A stretch of DNA of 13,341 nucleotides, taken from assembly GCA_003448835.1 (NCBI GenBank), contig DLXM01000193.1, positions 1 to 13,341 of the forward strand, read 5' to 3'. Made by a program: the position numbers and the translations under genes. The stretch comes from Bacteroidota bacterium. GTDB taxonomy: Bacteria > Bacteroidota > Rhodothermia > Balneolales > HLUCCA01. Positions 7,687 through 13,341 of the stretch are shown piece after piece; the stretch's first letter is position 1; each line of letters starts with the position of its first letter. The notes under the pieces are model-generated. The model made no database searches. It saw only the letters and a list, made by a program, of their open reading frames with translations, and was not told the DNA's origin.

Positions 7687-9717
7687 TTATTTCAGCCAGG
7701 TATCCAGCCAGTTATAAAATTCACGATGCCATAAAAGGCTGTTCTGAGGCGATAAAATCCAGTGATTTTCTTCAGGGAAAATAAGCATTCGACTCGGAAT
7801 TCCCTTTCTTTGTGCTGCAGTAAATGCCTGAAAACTTTGTCCTAATGGAACCCGATAGTCACGCTCGCCATGGATCATCATAATCGGTGTATCCCAGTTA
7901 TTGATGTATAAATGGGGCGAATGTTGATCGTAACTAACAGGACGTGGATCATCGAAATACGCACCACCAAAGTCGAAATGAGAGAAAAATAATTCTTCAG
8001 TTTCGCCATACATACTTTCGAAATTAAATACTCCGGCATGCGAAATGAATGTTTTAAAGCGTTTTTCGTGATTTCCGGCTAACCAGAATACCGTGTAACC
8101 GCCAAAACTAGCACCAACAGCACCCATTTTGGTTTCATCGGCATAAGGTTCCGCAGAAACATGGTCAATAGCACTTAGCATGTCTTTCATGGCTTGTCCA
8201 CCCCAGTCGCCACTTATCTGTCGATTCCATTCTTGACCGAAAGAGGGGAGTCCGCGACGATTAGGTGCCACTACGATGTAACCGTTGTTTGCCATGACCT
8301 GAAAGTTCCATCGATAACTGAAAAACTGAGATACGGTTCCCTGTGGACCACCTTGTGCATATAACAACGTTGGATATTCTCGGGTTGGGTCAAAATCCGG
8401 TGGATAAATCACCCAAACCAGCATTTGTTTGCCGTCTGTGGTTTCAACCCAGCGTTTTTCAACATTTCCCATGGTCACGTCTGCTAATATTTCAGCATTC
8501 ACATTGGTAAATGCAGTTGCACTACCATTGGATACATCTACTTTAAATAACTCCACAGGTGCGGACATCGACATCCTGGATGCTACAATTACCGGACGAA
8601 TTCGTGTCCCGGCCAATGTGAATCCGGTGTAATCATGAATTCCATCAGTCAATTTGAAAATGTTCGGATCGGCCCGACGAGTTCTGAAATCGTAATAAAA
8701 AAGTTGAACTGTGGCTTCGATTCCGGTCAGGAAATAAATTCGATTTCCATCGACACTCCAGGCATGTGAGTTTACATTATTATCGAATCCAGCACTGAGT
8801 TCCCGGACCGCGCCGGATTTCATATCACGTACCATCAGTCGGTAGCGGTCGGCTTCATACATGGGAGTTTCCATACTGAGCCATGCGAGTTGAGATCCAT
8901 CAGGAGAAAAAGCCGGATAGAAATCATATCCCTCGTTCGATTCTGTCAGATTGGTAGTGGATCCATCCGCCAAATGATACTGGTATAAATCGGAGTTGGT
9001 CGAGTAAGCAGCGTCGGTTCCTGTCAACTTTTTGGAGGTGTACACGAGCGATTTAGAGTCCGGACTCCAGGTTATCTGAGCCACACCACCGAAAGGTTTT
9101 AATGGTGTATCGAAAGTTTCGCCTTCCATTACATCAATGGGTTCGCCGGTAAGTTTTCCATTGTTATATGGCGCATAAAAAAGATGTCGATAGGTTCCAT
9201 TGTGCCAGGTGTCCCAGTGCCGGAACATAAGTCCATCGATCATTCGGGCATTTGCATTCGGTAAATCGGGATGGATGTCGTTCGCGAGTGCATCCAGTTT
9301 GACATTTTTTGTGAAAGATATATACTGCCCGTTCGGAGCATAGAGAACGTTGCTGATGCCACCTGTGATATTGGTGATTTGAGCTGGACTTGTGCCATCT
9401 GGATTCATTTCCCAGAGTTGTCCGCCTCGCATAAAGCCGATTTTTTGTCCGTTTGGATTCCACATCGGTCCGGATCCGGTTGTTAGAGCAACACGATCGG
9501 TGCTATTGAGTGATTGTGAGTAGATGGTGGTTACGGATGTATTTGCTTCAGAATTGACATCAGTGACCGTAAAAAGGATGGTTTGTCCATCCGGGGAAGC
9601 AACCGGGGATCCAACGCGGTCAATTTCAAGCATTTTCTCGGCAGATAGTCCATTTTGGGTGTAGGCATTGGACGATGCGAAAAGCACAAGAGCTAGGATG
9701 AATATACAACGTCTCAT
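7687..9717 (-). CDS. S9 family peptidase, DPP5-like prolyl oligopeptidase fold
   Basis: Exported serine peptidase of family S9, closest in appearance to Porphyromonas DPP5, which removes dipeptides from N-termini with hydrophobic P1 residues. Residues 1-20 are a signal peptide (CIFILALVLFASSNAYTQ), with cleavage likely just before or after Gln21. LSAEKMLEIDRVGSPVASPDG opens a beta-propeller (about residues 25-410) with repeated WD40-like SPDG/WSPD turns. The C-terminal alpha/beta hydrolase has Ser537 (GASFGGY), Asp620 (HGERDYRVPL) and His652 (FPEENHWIL). The Asp-His distance of 32 equals that of DPP5, as I recall it. NSLLWHREFYNWLDTWL is the usual DPP5 end. Length 676 aa is normal. It is the first gene of a unit with the S46 peptidase. 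A 9-bp inverted repeat lies 55-85 nt upstream of the ATG. Confidence 0.92.
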   Translation of the reverse strand: MRRCIFILALVLFASSNAYTQNGLSAEKMLEIDRVGSPVASPDGQTILFTVTDVNSEANTSVTTIYSQSLNSTDRVALTTGSGPMWNPNGQKIGFMRGGQLWEMNPDGTSPAQITNITGGISNVLYAPNGQYISFTKNVKLDALANDIHPDLPNANARMIDGLMFRHWDTWHNGTYRHLFYAPYNNGKLTGEPIDVMEGETFDTPLKPFGGVAQITWSPDSKSLVYTSKKLTGTDAAYSTNSDLYQYHLADGSTTNLTESNEGYDFYPAFSPDGSQLAWLSMETPMYEADRYRLMVRDMKSGAVRELSAGFDNNVNSHAWSVDGNRIYFLTGIEATVQLFYYDFRTRRADPNIFKLTDGIHDYTGFTLAGTRIRPVIVASRMSMSAPVELFKVDVSNGSATAFTNVNAEILADVTMGNVEKRWVETTDGKQMLVWVIYPPDFDPTREYPTLLYAQGGPQGTVSQFFSYRWNFQVMANNGYIVVAPNRRGLPSFGQEWNRQISGDWGGQAMKDMLSAIDHVSAEPYADETKMGAVGASFGGYTVFWLAGNHEKRFKTFISHAGVFNFESMYGETEELFFSHFDFGGAYFDDPRPVSYDQHSPHLYINNWDTPIMMIHGERDYRVPLGQSFQAFTAAQRKGIPSRMLIFPEENHWILSPQNSLLWHREFYNWLDTWLK

Positions 9718-9918
9718 ATTCGTAGGTTTTGAATGAGTAAATAAGACTTAATTTACTTCTTTCTTAACCTCACTACAAACAATTCATTCTAGGGTTTGTA
9801 GTTCAATCAATTTGTGATTGGCTGAAATATTTGATGTTTAAATTTGAACACATTTTGGGAGATAATTAATAAAACGAATTGGTACAAAATGTGAATTGGC
9901 AGCCTGTTTCGAGAGCAT
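9718..9918 (-). promoter_or_regulatory. Leader region of the S9-S46 peptidase unit
   Basis: AT-rich intergenic DNA between the M28 terminator and the S9 start. It must hold the promoter for the S9-S46 unit, since the upstream M28 gene is closed by a terminator. I could not place a convincing Bacteroidota-type -33/-7 pair. Its one clear element is the inverted repeat at 9772-9802. Confidence 0.4.
9772..9802. promoter_or_regulatory. 9-bp inverted repeat upstream of S9 peptidase (possible operator or leader hairpin)
   Basis: ACTACAAAC (9772-9780) and GTTTGTAGT (9794-9802) are perfect inverted repeats separated by 13 bp. The half-site centres are 22 bp apart, about two DNA turns, which suits a dimeric regulator. 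As RNA it would form a 9-bp stem in the 5' leader. No T-run follows, so it is not a terminator. Confidence 0.4.
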
Positions 9919-9947
9919 AAAAAAAGGCGGATGATAAATCACCCGCC
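9919..9947 (-). terminator. Intrinsic terminator of the M28 peptidase gene
   Basis: On the minus strand the stem GGCGG-G-TGAT pairs with ATCA-T-CCGCC (one G-U pair) and is followed at once by seven T's (A-run 9919-9925 on the plus strand). It begins 28 nt after the M28 stop codon. It separates M28 from the S9-S46 unit. Confidence 0.88.
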
Positions 9948-9975
9948 TCAAAAAAGCAGATTTTAGCTATAAATA

Positions 9976-11637
9976 CTACTGATTTAGCTCATCCAGTGCT
10001 TTAATTCGAGCCGCTTCGAATTCGTTACCGGATGTCCAGGACATTTTTTCCGGAGCATTTGCAATACGGTATGCCACGCTGAAATACAGTTTCAAATCCT
10101 CGACGGTTCCTGAGAGGTCCCATGTGTCGTCGAAATTATCCAATGGGGTGTGATAGCGCTCACGCAGGTAATCTGTAACCCAATCTGCATGTCCCTCAGG
10201 CTTATCAATGTAATCGGAACCACTATCCATATACAACGCCGGAACCCCAACTTTTGCAAATGAAAAATGGTCAGATCGATAGAAAAATCCTTGTTCTGGT
10301 TGTTGGTCCGGAATAACTACACGTCCCTGTTTCGCCGCTTCTTCTTCCAGAATTGGATCTATGGATGTTCGACCGTACCCAATTGATACGACATCGCGGG
10401 TACGTCCAAACACACTCAACATATCGGTGTTGATATTGGCTGACATGGCACCGGCAGGGACCGGCGGATTCTGAGCGAAGTATTTGGATCCAAGTAGACC
10501 GGATTCTTCCGCACCGACTGCAACGAACATCAGACTTCGTTTCAGATCACTTTTTACCATGTTGAACGCATTTGCGAGATTGATAAGTCCGCTGGTTCCG
10601 CTGGCATTATCCATGGCACCATTATAAATCGAATCGCCCTCAACTGGGGCGCCAACGCCAAGGTGATCGTGGTGCGCTGAGAATACAACGTATTCATCTT
10701 TGTAAATAGGATCGTTTCCTTCAACCACACCGACCACATTTTTTGCCATCATCGTTCGATAAGTTGCATTCAATTCAATGTTAACCCGAATATTTCCAAG
10801 TGAAACCGGCTGAAAATCGGCACTATCTGCTGCTGCCATCAGTTCTTCCAGGTTCAGTCCGGCAGTTTCGAAAAGCTCAACACTGGGTCTGGATCCTAAC
10901 CAACCGGCTATCTGAGTTGGTGCACGTTCTTCTGATTCCGGCATCAGCGTGAAGCGTTCGCGACCAAAACTATTGCCCACAACAGCCCATGGATATCCTG
11001 CAGTTGCAGTGGTATGGATAATAAGTACTCCGGCAGCACCAAGTTCCTGTGCGATTTCATATTTGTAACTCCATCGTCCGTAGTAGAGACGTGAATTGCC
11101 CTTGAATCCATCCACACCACCAACAGGATTGCCATTCTTCATGATCAGGATTTTGCCGGCGACATCGAGACCCTTGTAATCATCCCAATTTTCTTCCGGT
11201 GCAACGATCCCGTAACCGACAAAAACGAGTTCAGCATTACTGATATTGACCGATTCCTGATCCTGTGCAGGAGAAACCACCAGTTCGTTTCCATAGGGTA
11301 CATTCATGACTTCACGTCCACCATTGGTGATACGAAGTGATGTATTTCGGTCGGTTGTTTGTCCCATAACGGGTACATCTTGTGTCCAACTACCATTCGG
11401 CATGCCCGGTTTTAGACCGATTTTTTCGAATTGCTCAATGATATAAGCGACGGATTTTTCTTCGCCTTCGGTCGCGGGAGCACGTCCCATGAAGCTGTCA
11501 TCAGCCAAAACACTCACGTGTTCTGCGATGGATGCTTCGGTGATGGATGCTTTTGCATTTTCGGTTTGGTCGGGGGATGAGCAGGCTGCAATGACGGTAG
11601 TGGTCAGTGTGAGCACCGCTAATGTTCTCAATTTCAT
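9976..11637 (-). CDS. M28 family zinc metallopeptidase, lipoprotein
   Basis: A two-zinc exopeptidase (aminopeptidase or glutamate carboxypeptidase-like). Residues 1-19 are a lipoprotein signal ending in VIAAC, Cys19, followed by SSPDQ, so it is anchored in the cell envelope. Residues about 30-110 are an N-terminal segment with the family motif ADDSFMGRAPATEGE; about 115-285 are an inserted PA domain (ELVFVGYGIVAPEENWDDYKG, GAAGVLIIH). Zinc and catalytic residues are all visible: His322 (SAHHDHLG), Asp343 (NGAMDNASG), Glu377/Glu378 (VGAEESGLLGS), Asp405 (INTDML) and His496 (RYHTPLDN). Length 553 aa is normal for PA-containing M28 lipoproteins. It is transcribed alone or after the GNAT gene and ends at a strong terminator. 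Two adjacent inverted repeats lie in the 98-bp leader. Exact substrate unknown. Confidence 0.93.
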   Translation of the reverse strand: MKLRTLAVLTLTTTVIAACSSPDQTENAKASITEASIAEHVSVLADDSFMGRAPATEGEEKSVAYIIEQFEKIGLKPGMPNGSWTQDVPVMGQTTDRNTSLRITNGGREVMNVPYGNELVVSPAQDQESVNISNAELVFVGYGIVAPEENWDDYKGLDVAGKILIMKNGNPVGGVDGFKGNSRLYYGRWSYKYEIAQELGAAGVLIIHTTATAGYPWAVVGNSFGRERFTLMPESEERAPTQIAGWLGSRPSVELFETAGLNLEELMAAADSADFQPVSLGNIRVNIELNATYRTMMAKNVVGVVEGNDPIYKDEYVVFSAHHDHLGVGAPVEGDSIYNGAMDNASGTSGLINLANAFNMVKSDLKRSLMFVAVGAEESGLLGSKYFAQNPPVPAGAMSANINTDMLSVFGRTRDVVSIGYGRTSIDPILEEEAAKQGRVVIPDQQPEQGFFYRSDHFSFAKVGVPALYMDSGSDYIDKPEGHADWVTDYLRERYHTPLDNFDDTWDLSGTVEDLKLYFSVAYRIANAPEKMSWTSGNEFEAARIKALDELNQ

Positions 11638-11668
11638 ACAAATAGGGTTGATATAGAGGTATTGTTAG

Positions 11669-11689
11669 TGATTTCTCGTTTAGAAATCA
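11669..11689. promoter_or_regulatory. 8-bp inverted repeat upstream of M28 gene
   Basis: TGATTTCT (11669-11676) and AGAAATCA (11682-11689) are perfect inverted repeats around the 5-nt spacer CGTTT. The site ends about 31 nt before the M28 ATG, a position suited to an operator or a 5'-leader hairpin. No T-run follows on the minus strand. Confidence 0.4.
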
Positions 11690-11691
11690 TG

Positions 11692-11715
11692 TTCATTGAT
11701 TATTGACTCAATGAA
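11692..11715. promoter_or_regulatory. Second 8-bp inverted repeat between GNAT and M28 genes
   Basis: TTCATTGA (11692-11699) and TCAATGAA (11708-11715) are perfect inverted repeats around an 8-nt spacer. It begins 2 nt beyond the first repeat and 20 nt after the GNAT stop. It may be a 3' hairpin of the GNAT transcript or part of an M28 control region. Confidence 0.35.
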
Positions 11716-11735
11716 ATCGACTTTCGTGCTTTAAT

Positions 11736-12332
11736 TTAGCCTATTCGTTGCTTAACCCAAAATGTAAGTGATTTTTCGGATTCCTGATCCTCGTCGAGGT
11801 CTTGCCACTTGAATGTAGCTTTTAACTCCGGATGTTCTGTATATCCACGCTTGTTCCAGAATCGATGCAGAGGAATGTACGTTGCCGGGCGACGTGGATG
11901 ATCCATCGGACGATCAACGGCACAAAAAGTAGTTTTTTCATATCCCAATGTATACGCATGCGCCTCACGTTCTTCAAAAAAACGAACACCGATTCCTTGT
12001 CCACGATATTTTGCCAACAAAACGGACTCTCCAAAATAGAAATACTCGTTCTTGTCGAGTCCGGCCCGGACAAAAGCATCCCAGACCATCTCGTCCTCAT
12101 CCTTCATAGGCATTCCGGTTGATGCGCCTACTACCTTGTCCCCATCCAAAGCCAACACCACGACAGTTTCATCCGATTTGGTGTATCGTTTCAGATATTT
12201 TTGTTCATATTCGATGGATCCATCATATAAATACGGGAACTCTCTGAACACGGTGATTCGAAGCTCAGCTAAAGCATCAATATATGGAAGGATGGATGCT
12301 CCGGTCAGTCGCTGGATTTTGATGTTGGACAT
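11736..12332 (-). CDS. GNAT family N-acetyltransferase
   Basis: A 198-residue acetyltransferase of the GNAT fold using acetyl-CoA; the acceptor is unknown. VVVLALDGDKVVGASTGMPM (about residues 57-76) is the beta2-beta3 hairpin. YFGESVLLAKYRGQGIGVRF (about 98-117) holds the motif A pyrophosphate loop, RGQGIG in the Q/R-x-x-G-x-G/A pattern. The following EEREAHAYTLGYEKTTFCAV is the usual helix and beta5. HRFWNKRGYTEHPELKATFKWQDLD near the end resembles the C-terminal motif B region. There is no signal peptide. ATG at 12332 has no Shine-Dalgarno sequence, and an 18-bp palindrome lies 25-42 nt upstream. The gene is followed 98 nt later by the M28 gene on the same strand, with no strong terminator between them. 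Confidence 0.88.
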   Translation of the reverse strand: MSNIKIQRLTGASILPYIDALAELRITVFREFPYLYDGSIEYEQKYLKRYTKSDETVVVLALDGDKVVGASTGMPMKDEDEMVWDAFVRAGLDKNEYFYFGESVLLAKYRGQGIGVRFFEEREAHAYTLGYEKTTFCAVDRPMDHPRRPATYIPLHRFWNKRGYTEHPELKATFKWQDLDEDQESEKSLTFWVKQRIG

Positions 12333-12636
12333 TGGTCGTTTTATTATGTTGATTGTTGTTTAATAAATTAAACAGAATTCACATGTTGGTGCAAAAATCA
12401 AACTACATACTGAGCGATTCGTGTATAAAATATTGATTTTTAACTAACCAATCATCACGTGTAATAAGCAATGTGGATGAATGAGCTAAAAATAGACCGT
12501 TTCAATAGTGATTAGCTCCACATCAATTGAATTTGGTTACATATCTGATGTGTACAAAAGAACGTGCCAATTTGCTGAAAAATCCGTAAATTAAGGGACT
12601 TTAACAGAGATTTTAACTTGAAAATTATTTTATACT
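12333..12636. promoter_or_regulatory. Divergent intergenic region between GNAT gene and ndk
   Basis: A 304-bp AT-rich stretch that should contain promoters for both flanking genes. I see no ORF worth calling and no tRNA. Visible structure: the palindrome at 12357-12374 near the GNAT start, and the inverted repeat GAGCTAA (12483-12489) / TTAGCTC (12512-12518) with a 22-nt spacer, flanked by TGTG and CACA. A firm -33/-7 promoter could not be placed on either strand. Confidence 0.5.
12357..12374. promoter_or_regulatory. 18-bp palindrome upstream of GNAT gene (possible operator)
   Basis: TGTTTAAT (12357-12364) and ATTAAACA (12367-12374) are perfect 8-bp arms around AA. It lies 25-42 nt upstream of the GNAT start, where a bound dimeric repressor would overlap the promoter or early transcript. 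Low sequence complexity makes a chance palindrome possible. Confidence 0.4.
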
Positions 12637-13068
12637 ATGGCTATTGAAAGAACCCTTGCTATTCTCAAACCTGACTGTGTGCGCAAAAATCTTCAGGGTG
12701 CTGTTATTAAACAAATCCAGGATGCCGGATTTAAAATTCTTGGCATGAAAATGACCCGCTTGACCATGGATACTGCGGGTGGATTTTACGCGGTGCACAA
12801 AGAGCGTCCATTTTATGGTGAACTTTGTGAGTTCATGAGCAGTGGTGCGTGTGTGCCTATCGCTTTGGAAAAAGAAAACGCCATTGCGGACTTCCGTAAA
12901 TTGATCGGCGCTACGAATCCGGCTCAAGCTGAAGAGGGGACTGTCCGTAAATTGTATGCTGACAGTGTAGGCGAAAACATTGTACACGGATCAGATTCCG
13001 TCGAAAATGGCTTAATTGAAATCGCTTACCACTTTACTGAATCAGAGTTGATCGCAAATCAAGCTTAA
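12637..13068 (+). CDS. ndk: Nucleoside diphosphate kinase
   Basis: Transfers the gamma-phosphate of ATP to nucleoside diphosphates through a phospho-histidine, balancing the NTP and dNTP pools in the cytoplasm. The 143-residue protein has the full family pattern: [17 protein letters not shown] with Lys11, [21 protein letters not shown] at residues 50-70, [20 protein letters not shown], and the active-site signature NIVHGSDS with His117. The C-terminus, from about residue 121, is intact. The gene is transcribed alone: divergent from the GNAT gene, with 304 bp upstream and an intrinsic terminator 22 nt after the stop codon. ATG at 12637 is preceded by an A/T-rich leader with no Shine-Dalgarno sequence, as elsewhere in this window. 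Nothing unusual was found in it. Confidence 0.97.
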   Translation: MAIERTLAILKPDCVRKNLQGAVIKQIQDAGFKILGMKMTRLTMDTAGGFYAVHKERPFYGELCEFMSSGACVPIALEKENAIADFRKLIGATNPAQAEEGTVRKLYADSVGENIVHGSDSVENGLIEIAYHFTESELIANQA

Positions 13069-13090
13069 TATTTTTAGACGATCATTTTTG

Positions 13091-13124
13091 AGGGTTTCCG
13101 GTTAATTGCCGGGAACCTTTTTTT
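13091..13124 (+). terminator. Intrinsic terminator of ndk
   Basis: The stem AGG(G)TTTCCGG pairs with CCGGGAACCT (one bulged G, one G-U pair) around the loop TTAATTG, and is followed by a run of T's to 13124. It begins 22 nt after the ndk stop codon. Confidence 0.92.
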
Positions 13125-13199
13125 ATATAGATTTTTTGGTTTGCTCTCAGACCCCTAACTTACTCATGAATCGATTCTTACCACGAATTGGATGCATGT

Positions 13200-13341
13200 A
13201 TGTATAACATTGGTCAATCAACTCAAATCCCTCAGATTCCTCGATGGATGATGTTGTGGTTGATTGCGATCATCTTGTTGGGAATGATTCCAGTTGGTGT
13301 GGCCAGCTCCACCCCGAAATTCTCAGCCGCCTACACCTATT
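13200..13341 (+). CDS. Start of an unidentified exported or membrane protein (3'-partial)
   Basis: An open frame starts at ATG 13200 and runs off the window edge after 47 codons. The first 16 residues (MYNIGQSTQIPQIPRW) are polar and are followed by a hydrophobic helix, MMLWLIAIILLGMIPVGVAS, and then a polar segment (STPKFSAAYTY). This looks like an uncleaved anchor or a signal peptide with possible cleavage after VAS. The frame is closed upstream by TGA at 13167, so the start must lie between 13170 and here; the other nearby ATGs (13192, 13196) lead to early stops. The product cannot be identified from what is visible. Confidence 0.5.
   Translation, partial: MYNIGQSTQIPQIPRWMMLWLIAIILLGMIPVGVASSTPKFSAAYTY

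Noticed and set aside
13168..13177. Palindrome GAATCGATTC before the last ORF
   Set aside because: A 10-bp palindrome of this composition is expected by chance and nothing around it supports a site.

Overview
The window comes from a moderately AT-rich bacterial genome. The gene families point to the Bacteroidota / Balneolota / Rhodothermota (FCB) group: a GH97 glucosidase, an S46 dipeptidyl-peptidase, a DPP5-like S9 peptidase, a thioredoxin-like [2Fe-2S] ferredoxin of the CC...CxxxC type, and almost no Shine-Dalgarno sequences. The group assignment is an inference; no rRNA or marker gene proves it.

Layout. Positions 1-4194, plus strand: the C-terminal three quarters of a GH97 alpha-glucosidase, cut by the window edge and by an in-frame TGA at 148-150; then a DAO-type FAD oxidoreductase; then, 3 nt later, rluF, a 23S rRNA pseudouridine synthase with a very long low-complexity basic tail. 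The DNA of that tail holds a 48-bp tandem repeat and two diverged palindromic elements. Positions 4195-4326 separate convergent genes. Positions 4327-7653 and 7687-9717, minus strand: read in transcription order, a DPP5-like S9 peptidase, an S46 dipeptidyl-peptidase lipoprotein, a small ferredoxin and a NUDIX CoA-pyrophosphatase-like hydrolase. Further upstream on the minus strand lie an M28 metallopeptidase lipoprotein (9976-11637), which has its own terminator, and a GNAT acetyltransferase (11736-12332). A 304-bp divergent intergenic region precedes ndk (12637-13068, plus), which ends in a clear intrinsic terminator. The start of a membrane or exported protein runs off the right edge.

How it fits together. 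The three adjacent peptidases all carry export signals. Together they would make a cell-envelope peptide-degrading set: S46 and DPP5-like enzymes release dipeptides from N-termini and the M28 enzyme acts as an aminopeptidase or carboxypeptidase. The other genes are mostly housekeeping: rRNA modification, nucleotide and CoA clean-up, and NTP balance.

I do not see a convincing new multi-gene system here. The points most worth a second look are the nonsense codon in the otherwise intact GH97 frame, the repeats in the rluF tail, an unusual Ser at the S1-specificity position of the S46 peptidase, and several clean inverted repeats just upstream of the peptidase and acetyltransferase genes.
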